A stretch of DNA of 23,044 bases from an uncultured Oscillospiraceae bacterium (GCA_910589085.1 CAJUSG010000038.1:1-23044), one strand, 5' to 3'. Shown: positions 1 to 6,424, counted from the stretch's first letter. A program made the numbers and translations. The notes: a model not told the origin generated them from the letters alone.

Positions 1-110
1 GGCATTTGCGAAGCAAATGACGGAGGGTTTTCCCAATCGAAACGTATCTGTCTCTATGGAGAAAACCCCCAGTCAGCCTACGGCTGACAGCCCCCTTGCG
101 AAGGGGGCCT
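1..110. repeat. Palindrome-rich intergenic element
   Basis: Three short hairpins lie in 110 bases: CATTTGC/GCAAATG (3-9, 13-19), GTCAGCC/GGCTGAC (72-78, 82-88) and GCCCCCTT/AAGGGGGC (90-97, 101-108). An outer pair GGGTTTTC/GAAAACCC (25-32, 61-68) encloses a spacer. This looks like a dispersed non-coding palindromic repeat of the kind common between genes in gut Clostridia, but only one copy is visible here, so repetition is inferred. The GC-rich hairpins may also end transcription of the minus-strand gene that stops at 125: on that strand they are followed by a short GGTTTTC run. Confidence 0.5.
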
Positions 111-124
111 TTAGGGTGCGGACC

Positions 125-352
125 TCAGCCCGTCCCCACCCACCTGGCCAGCCGGGCGCCCAGCTGGAAGCCGTGGGCGAAGGAGATAAGGTTGCTGGTC
201 TCCAGAAGGTGAAAGAGGGGTGCAGGCATATCTCCCTCTTCCCAAAGGGCCTCAACCTGTGTATAATAGGCTTGATATTCGGGATCATGGTCGAAGTTCA
301 GCCGGGACTGGTCGATTTCCCAGTCGTAGAGTTCTTTTAGCAATTCTTTCAT
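125..352 (-). CDS. DUF6809 family small protein
   Basis: Encodes a 75-residue soluble acidic protein beginning MKELLKELYDWEI. It resembles the short uncharacterised DUF6809 family of clostridial genomes, whose function is unknown. The ATG at 352 is preferred over an in-frame TTG at 397 because a Shine-Dalgarno-like AAGGCGG lies just upstream, and because the TTG falls inside the promoter region. A very good sigma-A promoter (TTGACG, 17 bases, TATAAT on the minus strand) lies about 40 bases upstream. No signal peptide or membrane segment is seen. The gene is divergent from the XRE regulator on the other strand, so the two may be linked in regulation. The family call is from recall of the sequence pattern; that the gene is real is supported by its promoter and ribosome site. 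Confidence 0.72.
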   Translation of the reverse strand: MKELLKELYDWEIDQSRLNFDHDPEYQAYYTQVEALWEEGDMPAPLFHLLETSNLISFAHGFQLGARLARWVGTG

Positions 353-388
353 AACTGGCACCGCCTTACAACTTTTTAGGTTGCTTAC

Positions 389-417
389 ATTATACAATAC
401 ATTTAATGTTGCGTCAA
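389..417 (-). promoter_or_regulatory. Sigma-A promoter for DUF6809 gene
   Basis: On the minus strand the -35 box TTGACG (412-417) and -10 box TATAAT (389-394) are separated by exactly 17 bases, a near-consensus housekeeping promoter. The expected transcript start is near 382, about 30 bases before the ATG at 352. Confidence 0.78.
391..409 (+). promoter_or_regulatory. Possible -10 region and operator for XRE gene
   Basis: A plus-strand TATACAAT (391-398) could be the -10 of the XRE gene, though no good -35 is seen. It overlaps the minus-strand -10 of the divergent gene. Next to it lies ACATT-T-AATGT (399-409), a small inverted repeat of the size an XRE dimer could bind. The operator role is inference. 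Confidence 0.35.
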
Positions 418-435
418 GGGGGATTTAGAAAAAAG

Positions 436-648
436 ATGGAAATTATACTGCCGGGTGTTGCAAATACACTGGGAGCGCTGCGAAGAGGAAAAAAGATGAA
501 ACAAAGAGAGATGGCTGAGTTGCTGGACTGTACAGTCCAGCACTACCAGAGGATAGAATATGGCAAGATCAATTTGCCATCTACAACTTTGATTTTCCTG
601 GCCGACTATTTTGGCGTAACGACTGACTATCTGCTGGGTCGGGAGTAG
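436..648 (+). CDS. Small XRE-family HTH transcriptional regulator
   Basis: A 70-residue protein that is little more than one Cro/C1-type helix-turn-helix domain. Residues about 10-65 hold the pattern LGALRRGKKMKQREMAELL, then CTVQHYQRIEYGK, and end with LADYFGVTTDYLLGRE, the classic XRE tail. It should bind DNA as a dimer. The ATG at 436 is preferred: AAGGGGG (416-422) lies upstream, although with a long 13-base spacer. The ATG at 406 would sit almost at the predicted transcript start and lacks a ribosome site. Its TAG is 3 bases from the next ATG, so it is probably co-transcribed with the membrane protein gene. Likely targets are its own promoter and the overlapping divergent one. Confidence 0.82.
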   Translation: MEIILPGVANTLGALRRGKKMKQREMAELLDCTVQHYQRIEYGKINLPSTTLIFLADYFGVTTDYLLGRE

Positions 649-651
649 TCT

Positions 652-1149
652 ATGGAGCTCTTTGAATTTCTGACCGGCACCACCTCGGGCAAGTGCCTGT
701 TCACCATGCTGGTGTCCATGATACCCGTCATTGAGCTGCGGGGGGGCCTGCCCTTCGGGGTAGCCCTGGGTCTGCCCTACTATCTGGCCTTTCCGGCGGC
801 GGTAATCGGCAATCTGATTCCCGCCCCCTTCATCATCGTCTACATCCGCCGGATTTTTGAGCTGCTGCGGAGATACCTGCCCAGTCTGAACGGTCTGATC
901 GACAAGCTGGAGAAAAAGGCCCATCTCAAGGGGAAAAAGGTGCAGAAGTACCAATACATCGGCCTGTGGCTGTTTGTAGCGATCCCACTGCCGGGGACGG
1001 GGGCCTGGACGGGCTCACTGGCGGCGGCGTTTTTAGGTATGCGGCTGAAGAAGGCCATGCCGGCGGTCGTGCTGGGGGTGCTCACCGCCGGGTGCATCAT
1101 GCTGGGCCTGACCCACGTAGGGGTCAACCTGTTCTCCGGGGCGGTCTGA
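652..1149 (+). CDS. COG2426 / small multidrug export family membrane protein
   Basis: A 165-residue integral membrane protein of the COG2426 family (Pfam Sm_multidrug_ex). The name implies drug export, but the activity is poorly established. Visible family features are the early ELRGGLPFG stretch (about residues 24-32), a hydrophobic block at about 38-66, a basic cytoplasmic loop rich in Lys (about 85-102), and the conserved IPLPGTGAWTG segment (about 113-123), followed by two more hydrophobic stretches to the end. The ATG follows the XRE stop by 3 bases, and GGGAG (641-645) inside the end of the XRE gene serves as ribosome site, indicating translational coupling. Length is normal for the family. 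The substrate cannot be told from sequence. Confidence 0.83.
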   Translation: MELFEFLTGTTSGKCLFTMLVSMIPVIELRGGLPFGVALGLPYYLAFPAAVIGNLIPAPFIIVYIRRIFELLRRYLPSLNGLIDKLEKKAHLKGKKVQKYQYIGLWLFVAIPLPGTGAWTGSLAAAFLGMRLKKAMPAVVLGVLTAGCIMLGLTHVGVNLFSGAV

Positions 1150-1195
1150 ACACCGGAGGCGCTCCCGGCATAGGATAGCCCGGAGGTGTTGCCCT

Positions 1196-1528
1196 GTGGG
1201 TACATGCTGGGATGTTTTAATGGCGGTGATCTGCATCTGCGGGCTGGCGTTAGCGGGCTGGTGGCTGTTCGGGCTGCTGCTGCGGCCGCTGCCGGGCGGC
1301 CTGGCCCGAGTAGTCATCACGGGCCGGGGCGGCGGGGAGGACCTGGAGCATCAGGTGCGCTCCTTTCTCTGGCTGCGGGGGCTGGGACTGCTGCGGTGCC
1401 CCATTGTGATAGCGGACGCGGGGCTGACCCCGGCGGGCTGGGACCTGGCCCTGCGCCTCACGGCCCGCTGGCCGGAGGTAATCCTGTGGCCTGCCGGCGA
1501 TTTGGGAGACTATATTACGAGAACATAA
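1196..1528 (+). CDS. Hypothetical protein with one N-terminal membrane helix
   Basis: A 110-residue protein that I do not recognise. Residues about 9-28 form one hydrophobic helix, followed by a Gly/Arg-rich linker and a small soluble domain (about 48-108) containing PIVIADAGLTPAGW and WPEVILWPAGDL. The start is a GTG at 1196 with an ideal GGAGGT (1182-1187) 8 bases upstream; the in-frame ATG at 1220 has no comparable site. The protein is probably membrane-anchored with the domain in the cytoplasm, but topology is a guess. It lies between the COG2426 gene and recD2 on the same strand and may share their transcript. The very high GC is like recD2, so it looks native rather than acquired. Confidence 0.66.
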   Translation: MGTCWDVLMAVICICGLALAGWWLFGLLLRPLPGGLARVVITGRGGGEDLEHQVRSFLWLRGLGLLRCPIVIADAGLTPAGWDLALRLTARWPEVILWPAGDLGDYITRT

Positions 1529-1548
1529 TGGAGCGGCCGCAGGCCGCC

Positions 1549-1583
1549 CCAAAGCACGACCCAGCGGAGCGGTCGTGCTTTGG
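1549..1583 (+). other. 13-bp hairpin just upstream of recD2 ribosome site
   Basis: CCAAAGCACGACC (1549-1561) pairs perfectly with GGTCGTGCTTTGG (1571-1583) around a 9-base loop. It ends 2 bases before the AGGAGGAG ribosome site of recD2. No T-run follows, so it is not a normal terminator. It could stabilise a processed 5' end, or belong to a dispersed palindromic repeat together with the GCGGCCGCAGGCCGC stretch before it. Confidence 0.6.
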
Positions 1584-1599
1584 AGAGGAGGAGAGGCCC

Positions 1600-3801
1600 A
1601 TGTCGGACCAGGAGCTGGAGCGGATTGAGGGTGCCGTCTCCGCCGTTATTTTTCAGAACGAGGAGAACGGGTATACCATCCTGAAGCTGGACGTCCACGG
1701 CGAGGAGGTCACGGTGGTGGGTCCCATGGCGGGGACGGCGCCGGGGGAATACCTGTCCATCCAGGGCCGCTGGACCCGCCATCCGGTCTACGGCCCTCAG
1801 ATGAAGGCGGAGATTGTGGACCGCCGGCTGCCCCAGAGCATGAAGGAGATCTTTCACTATCTGTCCTCCGGTGCCATCAAGGGGGTGGGGAAGACCACCG
1901 CCCGGCTGATTATTGAGGAATTTGGGGAGGACTCCCTCACCGTCATCGAGGAGGACCCGGAGCAGCTGACCAAAATCAAGGGGATCACCAAAAAGCGGGC
2001 CCGGCAGATCGGCGAGGTCTTCCGGCAGCAGATGGGGGCCCGCCGGCTGATGGAGTTTCTGACGGAGCACCGGCTGCCCCTGGAGCTGGCCGCCCTTCTC
2101 CGCCGGGCCTACGGGGACGTGGCCCTGGAGGTGGTGAAGGCCAACCCCTACCTGCTGGTAAATGAGGAGTTCGAGGTGGAGTTCTCCCAGGCGGACGCCC
2201 TGGCCCTGTCCCTGGGTGTGGGGCCGGAGGACCCCCTGCGGCTGGAGGCGGGGCTGGTCTTCGAGATGGCCCACAACAACTACAGCAACGGGCACACTTT
2301 TCTTCCCCGGCGCAAGCTGGTGGAGGCGGCCTCCACTTTGCTGTCGGTGTCCGGCGAGCAGCTGGAGGACTGCCTCGATGCCCTGATCCGCCGGGGGGAG
2401 GCGGACTGCGAGCAGGTGGCGGGCCAGGAGGCGGTGTATCTCCCCGCCCTCCACGAGGCCGAGACCTACATCGCCCAGCGGATCCTGGAGATGAGCCGGG
2501 CCGAGCTGCTGCCCCCGGAGGGGCTGGACAAGCTCATCCGCCGCATCGAGGGGGAGCAGCGCATCTCCTACGCCCCCCAGCAGCGCCAGGCGGTGGAGCT
2601 GGCCGCCGGGCGGCAGGTGATGCTCCTCACCGGCGGGCCGGGCACGGGCAAGACCACCTGTCTCCGGGGGGTGCTGGCCCTCTTCGAGCGGATGGGGCTG
2701 GCAACCGCCCTGGCGGCCCCCACGGGCCGGGCGGCCAAGCGGCTGGGGGAGCTGTGCAATACCGAGGCATCCACCATCCACCGCCTGCTGGAGACAGGCT
2801 TCGACCCCCGCACGGGGAAGCTGGTGTTCACCCGCAACTCCTACGACCCCCTGAAGGCGGACGCGGTGATTGTGGACGAGACCTCCATGGTGGACGTGCC
2901 CCTCATGGCCGCCCTGCTGGACGCCCTCCGGGACGACTGCCGCCTGGTGCTGGTGGGCGACCCGGACCAGCTGCCCTCGGTGGGGCCGGGGAGCCTCTTC
3001 GCCGACCTGATCCGCAGCGGGGTGGTGCCCACCGTCCGGCTCACCGAGATCTTCCGCCAGGCGGCCCAGAGCGCCATCATCCGAAACGCCCACCTCATCA
3101 ACCGGGGGCAGCTCCCCGACCTGTGCCGCAACGAGGGGGACTTCTTCTGCCTGATCCGCCGGGAGCCGGAGCGGGTGCTGGAGACCATTGTGGACCTGTG
3201 CCGCCGCCGCCTGCCCGAGCGGATGGGCATCCCCGCCTGGGAGATCCAGGTGCTCTCCCCCACCCGCCGCCGGGGGACGGGCACCCGGGCGCTGAACCAG
3301 GTCCTCCAGACCGCCCTGAACCCGCCCCTGGAGGGGAAGGGGGAGCGGCGCTTTGGGGACTGGGTCTTTCGGGCGGGAGACCGGGTGATGCAGGTGCGGA
3401 ACAACTACGACATCCTCTGGCGGGAGGAGGGGGGGACCGACTCAGGCATGGGGATGTTCAACGGGGACATCGGGGTTATCCGCTCCATCGAGAAGGAGGT
3501 TATTACCGTGGACTTCGACGGCAAGGTGGTGGAGTACTCCCCCGACATGCTGGGGGAGCTGGAGCCCGCCTTCGCCGTGACGGTACATAAGGCCCAGGGC
3601 AGCGAGTACCGGGCGGTGATCCTGGCCGCCCTGGAGGGGGCCCCCATGCTCATGACCCGGGGGGTGCTGTACACCGCCGTCACCCGGGCCCGGGAGCTGT
3701 TCATCGTGGTGGGCGACCCGGCCGCCGTGGCCGGGATGGTGGGCAACAACCGGCAGACCAGAAGGTACTCCGGCCTGCGGGCCAGGCTGGCGGAGGAATA
3801 A
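1600..3801 (+). CDS. recD2: RecD2-type ATP-dependent 5'-3' DNA helicase
   Basis: A 733-residue superfamily 1B helicase of the RecD2/YrrC type, which acts without RecB and RecC in DNA repair and at replication forks. The N-terminal OB-like part (about 1-90) is followed by a helix-hairpin-helix region (about 90-150) with GAIKGVGKTTA and ITKKRARQIG. The helicase core shows Walker A GGPGTGKT (345-352, Lys351), Walker B VDE (Asp426-Glu427), motif III VGDPDQLPS (452-460), the C-terminal VTVHKAQGSEY (660-670) and the motif VI TAVTRAREL (692-700). All key residues are present and length is typical. The ATG at 1600 has AGGAGGAG 8 bases upstream. The frame stays open upstream to 1186, but that stretch overlaps another gene and has no family similarity. 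Confidence 0.95.
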   Translation: MSDQELERIEGAVSAVIFQNEENGYTILKLDVHGEEVTVVGPMAGTAPGEYLSIQGRWTRHPVYGPQMKAEIVDRRLPQSMKEIFHYLSSGAIKGVGKTTARLIIEEFGEDSLTVIEEDPEQLTKIKGITKKRARQIGEVFRQQMGARRLMEFLTEHRLPLELAALLRRAYGDVALEVVKANPYLLVNEEFEVEFSQADALALSLGVGPEDPLRLEAGLVFEMAHNNYSNGHTFLPRRKLVEAASTLLSVSGEQLEDCLDALIRRGEADCEQVAGQEAVYLPALHEAETYIAQRILEMSRAELLPPEGLDKLIRRIEGEQRISYAPQQRQAVELAAGRQVMLLTGGPGTGKTTCLRGVLALFERMGLATALAAPTGRAAKRLGELCNTEASTIHRLLETGFDPRTGKLVFTRNSYDPLKADAVIVDETSMVDVPLMAALLDALRDDCRLVLVGDPDQLPSVGPGSLFADLIRSGVVPTVRLTEIFRQAAQSAIIRNAHLINRGQLPDLCRNEGDFFCLIRREPERVLETIVDLCRRRLPERMGIPAWEIQVLSPTRRRGTGTRALNQVLQTALNPPLEGKGERRFGDWVFRAGDRVMQVRNNYDILWREEGGTDSGMGMFNGDIGVIRSIEKEVITVDFDGKVVEYSPDMLGELEPAFAVTVHKAQGSEYRAVILAALEGAPMLMTRGVLYTAVTRARELFIVVGDPAAVAGMVGNNRQTRRYSGLRARLAEE

Positions 3802-3807
3802 AATCGC

Positions 3808-3866
3808 GGGGTCCCGGCGGATGTGTCCGCGTGGGGTGGACAGCGCCAAAAGGGACCCGTTTCGGG
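3808..3866 (+). other. Structured recD2 3' untranslated region
   Basis: GGGTCCC (3809-3815) can pair with GGGACCC (3852-3858), enclosing a hairpin GCGGA-TGTG-TCCGC (3817-3830). An alternative short hairpin CCCG-TTT-CGGG (3856-3866) competes with it. The region lies between the recD2 stop and the terminator, so it would be the 3' end of that mRNA. No known RNA family is recognised. Confidence 0.4.
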
Positions 3867-3869
3867 CCG

Positions 3870-3905
3870 AAAAGGGGGGGTAAAATGACCGTTTTGCCCC
3901 CTTTT
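3870..3905 (+). terminator. Probable intrinsic terminator after recD2
   Basis: AAAAGGGGG (3870-3878) pairs with CCCCCTTTT (3897-3905). An inner AAAA/TTTT pairing (3882-3885, 3892-3895) extends the stem across a small bulge. The stem ends in TTTT and little T-run follows, so the terminator may be only moderate. The A-run on the left makes it usable on the minus strand as well. Confidence 0.6.
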
Positions 3906-3917
3906 GAGGCGTATTAT

Positions 3918-3945
3918 TTCGACAAAATATTACCATTCGTATAAA
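3918..3945 (+). promoter_or_regulatory. Candidate promoter for cdd
   Basis: TTCGAC (3918-3923) and TATAAA (3940-3945) are separated by 16 bases, fitting a sigma-A promoter just past the recD2 terminator. The leader to the cdd start would be about 100 bases. It holds a weak hairpin CCGGC-7 nt-GCCGG (4004-4020) followed by GCTTTT, which could attenuate transcription. I recognise no riboswitch in it. Confidence 0.5.
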
Positions 3946-4054
3946 ATCCACGGCTGGCGGACACCGCTGCCCATAAAATGGCCGGGGGTGCTATACCGGG
4001 ATACCGGCATAATTCGCCGGGCTTTTGTGGATCATTGTGAAGGAGGAGTGCCCT

Positions 4055-4450
4055 GTGACCGACCAGGAGCTGGTAAAAAAAGCCTTTGAAATGCACCAAT
4101 TTTCCTACGTACCCTACTCCCGTTTTCCTGTGGGTGCGGCCCTCCTGACGGAGGACGGCCGGGTGTTCACCGGCTGCAACGTGGAGAATGCCGCCTATGG
4201 CTCTACCATCTGCGCCGAGCGCACCGCCATCCTGAAGGCGGTGAGCGAGGGCTGCCGGGAGGGCTGGGCCGCCATCGCCATCGCCGGCCGGGGAGAGGAT
4301 TTTTGCTGGCCCTGCGGCGCCTGCCGGCAGATGCTCTATGAGTTCGCCCCCGGGCTGCGGGTGCTGGCTGCCCGGGGAGACGGGGAATTTCAAGCGGTCC
4401 CCCTGTCTGAGCTGCTGCCCTATGGATTTGGGCCGAAATCGCTGAAATAA
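4055..4450 (+). CDS. cdd: Cytidine deaminase
   Basis: A 131-residue homotetrameric-type cytidine deaminase, which converts cytidine and deoxycytidine to uridine and deoxyuridine in pyrimidine salvage. The N-terminal YVPYSRFPVGAAL is typical. The substrate-binding GCNVENAAYG includes Asn42 and Glu44. The zinc site is Cys53 with catalytic Glu55 in TICAER, plus Cys87 and Cys90 in PCGACRQ. All catalytic residues are present and length is normal (about 130 residues for this class). The start is GTG at 4055 with AGGAGG (4041-4046) 8 bases upstream; an in-frame upstream extension lacks a ribosome site. The gene appears to have its own promoter and is followed by a DUF378 gene after 75 bases. Confidence 0.95.
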   Translation: MTDQELVKKAFEMHQFSYVPYSRFPVGAALLTEDGRVFTGCNVENAAYGSTICAERTAILKAVSEGCREGWAAIAIAGRGEDFCWPCGACRQMLYEFAPGLRVLAARGDGEFQAVPLSELLPYGFGPKSLK

Positions 4451-4525
4451 AAATTTTCAGGCCGCATAAAAGCCCGAAAAACGTATAAACTACCCCCGGA
4501 ACCAGAGACAAGGAGGTGGTATGAC

Positions 4526-4738
4526 GTGATGATGGACAAAATTGCCCTGACGCTGCTGATTATCGGCGGCCTGAATTGGGGCAGTGTCGGCCTGTTCCAG
4601 TTTGACCTGGTGGCCTTCGCCTGCGGGGGCTCGGCCAGCATGATAAGCCGGGTGATCTATACCCTGGTGGGACTGTCCGCCATTTGGTGCGTCTCCCTGC
4701 TGTTCCGTGACCGGGACCCCGTGGAGGAGCGCCGCTGA
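4526..4738 (+). CDS. DUF378 family small membrane protein
   Basis: A 70-residue protein of the DUF378 family, whose function is unknown. Two hydrophobic helices (about 5-25 and 38-60) flank the family signature GGLNWGSVGLFQFDLVA. A charged tail DRDPVEERR lies probably in the cytoplasm. AGGAGG (4511-4516) is 9 bases before the GTG at 4526; ATG codons at 4529 and 4532 are also in frame and would change the product by only one or two residues. An ATG at 4521 is out of frame and meets TGA after one codon. The gene stands alone between cdd and a strong terminator hairpin. Confidence 0.86.
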   Translation: MMMDKIALTLLIIGGLNWGSVGLFQFDLVAFACGGSASMISRVIYTLVGLSAIWCVSLLFRDRDPVEERR

Positions 4739-4776
4739 CGCCGTTCTTCCCATAATTCAGACGTCAAATCAAACGC

Positions 4777-4809
4777 CAAAGGGTCCGGAGCGCCGCTCCG
4801 GACCCTTTG
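4777..4809. terminator. Bidirectional terminator hairpin between converging genes
   Basis: CAAAGGGTCCGGAGC (4777-4791) and GCTCCGGACCCTTTG (4795-4809) form a perfect 15-bp stem with a 3-base loop. It lies between the end of the plus-strand DUF378 gene and the end of the minus-strand PilZ gene. The T-runs are short in both directions, but the stem is very stable. Confidence 0.75.
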
Positions 4810-4810
4810 C

Positions 4811-5431
4811 CTATGGCTCCCGCTGGTGCAGGCGCTTCTCCTCCTGAAATACATACCGCCGCAGCCGGGACTCGTGCTGGGGGAGCAGGTCCTCAAAGCG
4901 GCAGCCGTAGCCCCGGACGGGATGCCCCCGGCGGTCGGTCCGGTCCTCCGCCCGGAGGACCCGGGCGGTGAGGGGGATTGGGCCGTCGGCCTGGGGAAAG
5001 GGGAAGGTCAGCCGGTCGCCCGGCTGGGCCTTCAGCTCGGTGACCAGATAGACGCCGCCGGCGCTGATGTTGTATAAAACCGCCTCGGCCCGGCGGGCGG
5101 CCCCCTCCAGGGTGACGGTGACCTTGGCGGACAGGGACACCTTGATATCCTCCCGCCGCTGCTCCTGGGACAGGCGCTCCAGCACCCGGCAGCGGTAGGA
5201 GCACAGGCCGCCGCGGCAGTCCGGGAGGGCCAGCGAGCAGCGGCAGCGGACAACCCCCAGAAGAGGGTCGAAGAGCAGGGCCTCCACAGGGGTGTACACC
5301 GGAAATTCCGTGTCCTGGGGGAGGGTGACCAGGAGGTCCCCCTCGCTGTCGGCGCTGACCGCCGCCCGGTGGACCGCGCCGGTGTCCGGATGTGTGAGCT
5401 CGGCCTTTTTGCAGTGAAAGAACATTGTCAT
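4811..5431 (-). CDS. PilZ domain protein, probable c-di-GMP effector of motility
   Basis: A 206-residue soluble protein with an N-terminal YcgR-like domain (about 1-85) and a PilZ domain (about 90-200). PilZ domains bind cyclic di-GMP, and YcgR-type proteins then slow the flagellar motor; its place beside the flagellar genes fits that role. The NxSxxG motif is intact (Asn121, Ser123, Gly126). The RxxxR motif reads R93-E-D-I-K97, so the second Arg is Lys. A cluster of five cysteines (63, 65, 72, 77, 81; CxC-x6-C-x4-C-x3-C) in the N-terminal domain is unusual. The ATG at 5431 has GGCGG 9 bases upstream; an ATG at 5425 is an alternative. It is transcribed divergently from flgM from its own promoter. 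Confidence 0.88.
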   Translation of the reverse strand: MTMFFHCKKAELTHPDTGAVHRAAVSADSEGDLLVTLPQDTEFPVYTPVEALLFDPLLGVVRCRCSLALPDCRGGLCSYRCRVLERLSQEQRREDIKVSLSAKVTVTLEGAARRAEAVLYNISAGGVYLVTELKAQPGDRLTFPFPQADGPIPLTARVLRAEDRTDRRGHPVRGYGCRFEDLLPQHESRLRRYVFQEEKRLHQREP

Positions 5432-5487
5432 GGTAAAGTACCGCCTTCCCTGTCCGCCCGGCGGGCGGAGTGATCCCTTCTATACCT

Positions 5488-5516
5488 ATTATAAAGGAAA
5501 AGAACGGGGGACGCAA
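5488..5516 (-). promoter_or_regulatory. Promoter for the PilZ gene
   Basis: On the minus strand TTGCGT (5511-5516) and TATAAT (5488-5493) are 17 bases apart, a good sigma-A promoter. The leader to the ATG at 5431 is about 50 bases and contains a GC-rich palindromic GCCCGCCGGGCGG stretch. Confidence 0.7.
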
Positions 5517-5520
5517 CGGC

Positions 5521-5545
5521 AAAAAAGCCCGGGGAGCGGCCCGGG
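5521..5545 (-). terminator. Minus-strand intrinsic terminator upstream of the PilZ promoter
   Basis: Read on the minus strand, CCCGGG (5540-5545), a 6-base loop and CCCGGG (5528-5533) form a 6-bp hairpin, followed by C and six T residues (5521-5526). It is correctly built to stop minus-strand transcription coming from the flgM side. No minus-strand gene is seen there, so it would block antisense transcripts from entering the PilZ gene. Confidence 0.6.
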
Positions 5546-5566
5546 AAAAAATTTTGTCCGCGATGT

Positions 5567-5602
5567 TATGTTTTTGACCGAAGGAACCGATAGAATTAAT
5601 AC
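5567..5602 (+). promoter_or_regulatory. Candidate flgM operon promoter(s)
   Basis: TTGACC (5574-5579) and TAATAC (5597-5602) with a 17-base spacer form a sigma-A-like promoter. Overlapping it, ACCGATAG (5586-5593) resembles the sigma-28 -10 consensus GCCGATAA. Fifteen bases upstream of that is TATG, only a partial match to the sigma-28 -35 TAAA. flgM operons are often driven by both factors. Which is used here cannot be settled by eye. Confidence 0.5.
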
Positions 5603-5668
5603 AGAATGTTTTTATGTCCGAATTTACGGCGCGCCCCCCAGCGGAGGGCGCTTCAGGAGGTCACTGAT

Positions 5669-5968
5669 ATGATGATTACAAGACGGGAAGGCTTTCCTTC
5701 CACCCCCGTCGCCGCCGGCACGGTCCGGTCGGCCGGCGCGAAGCGCGTCCAGGCCCAGGGGGCAAAATTTGACCAGATTATTCTCTCCGCAGGGCGGGAG
5801 AACGCCGCCACCTTCCGGGATGTGGCGGCCGGCCTGTCCCAGCAGGTGCGCACCTTTAACACCACCGGCAAAATTCAGGACCTGCGCCAGCAGGTGGCGT
5901 CCGGGGAGTACCGCCCCGACGCCAGAGAGACGGCGGCCCGGATGCTGCTGCTGTCGGAGGGCGAGTAA
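5669..5968 (+). CDS. flgM: Anti-sigma-28 factor FlgM
   Basis: A 99-residue protein. FlgM holds sigma-28 inactive until the hook-basal body is complete and FlgM is exported. The C-terminal half carries the family pattern: FDQIILSAG (about 36-44), then GKIQDLRQQVASGEY and ARETAARMLL, matching the conserved helices that contact sigma. The N-terminal part is basic and disordered-looking, as expected for an exported substrate. The ATG at 5669 has AGGAGG (5655-5660) 8 bases upstream. Frames open further upstream but include the leader. flgM is first in a flgM-flgN-flgK-flgL-DUF6470-fliW-csrA run, the same order as in Bacillus subtilis, and its TAA is immediately followed by the flgN ATG. Confidence 0.9.
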   Translation: MMITRREGFPSTPVAAGTVRSAGAKRVQAQGAKFDQIILSAGRENAATFRDVAAGLSQQVRTFNTTGKIQDLRQQVASGEYRPDARETAARMLLLSEGE

Positions 5969-6424
5969 ATGGCGCAGACAAGTTGGAAGGATTACCTGAA
6001 GCTGATGGAGAGCCTGACCAAAACCCTGGAGGAGCTGACCCAGGTGGAGCGGGACAAAAACGCCGCCGCCTCCGCGGGGGACCTGAGAGGGGTGGAGGAC
6101 TGCATGAAGCGGGAGCAGGTGCTGAGCCTGACCCTGCGGGGCTACGACCAGAAGCGGGATACCATCCTGGGCGCCCTGGGCCTGAAGGGTATCACCCTCA
6201 GACAGCTGGTGCAGCACAGCCCGGATGAGCTGCGGCTGGAGACCAAAGACGTGGCGGAAAAGCTGCGCCAGGCTTACACACTGTTCCAGGCCGCCAGCGA
6301 GGTGGCCCGGGATACCCTGGAGGTCAACCTGCGGGCCATTGAGCAGATTCAGGCCCGGCAGGCAGGGGACTCCGCCCAGGCGGAGGAGGAGCGTAAAAAC
6401 CACCAGACCGATTTTCGGGCGTGA
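5969..6424 (+). CDS. flgN: Flagellar export chaperone FlgN
   Basis: A 151-residue mostly helical protein of the FlgN family, a cytoplasmic chaperone that keeps FlgK and FlgL export-ready and delivers them to the flagellar secretion apparatus. The sequence is a run of amphipathic helices (about 1-45, 45-75 and 90-135) with few aromatic residues. The C-terminus is charged and flexible, as expected for the region that grips its clients. Its identity rests on weak sequence similarity plus position: it directly follows flgM with no gap and precedes flgK and flgL, its clients. The ribosome site GGAGGG (5957-5962) lies inside the end of flgM, implying coupled translation. Confidence 0.85.
   Translation: MAQTSWKDYLKLMESLTKTLEELTQVERDKNAAASAGDLRGVEDCMKREQVLSLTLRGYDQKRDTILGALGLKGITLRQLVQHSPDELRLETKDVAEKLRQAYTLFQAASEVARDTLEVNLRAIEQIQARQAGDSAQAEEERKNHQTDFRA

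Noticed and set aside
17..340. Plus-strand 107-codon open frame at the left edge
   Set aside because: It runs across the palindromic element and antisense to the DUF6809 gene, has no ribosome site, and has the composition of a shadow frame.
1186..1599. N-terminal extension of RecD2 upstream of 1600
   Set aside because: The in-frame stretch is Gly/Ala/Arg-rich, overlaps the hypothetical gene at 1196-1528, and the AGGAGGAG ribosome site fixes the start at 1600.
1510..3093. Long minus-strand open frame opposite recD2
   Set aside because: A shadow of a high-GC gene. Its protein is His/Gly/Leu/Gln-rich with no domain, and recD2 has all helicase motifs on the other strand.
4521..4529. ATG directly after the ribosome site of the DUF378 gene
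   Set aside because: It reads ATG ACG TGA and stops at once; the GTG at 4526 is the productive start.
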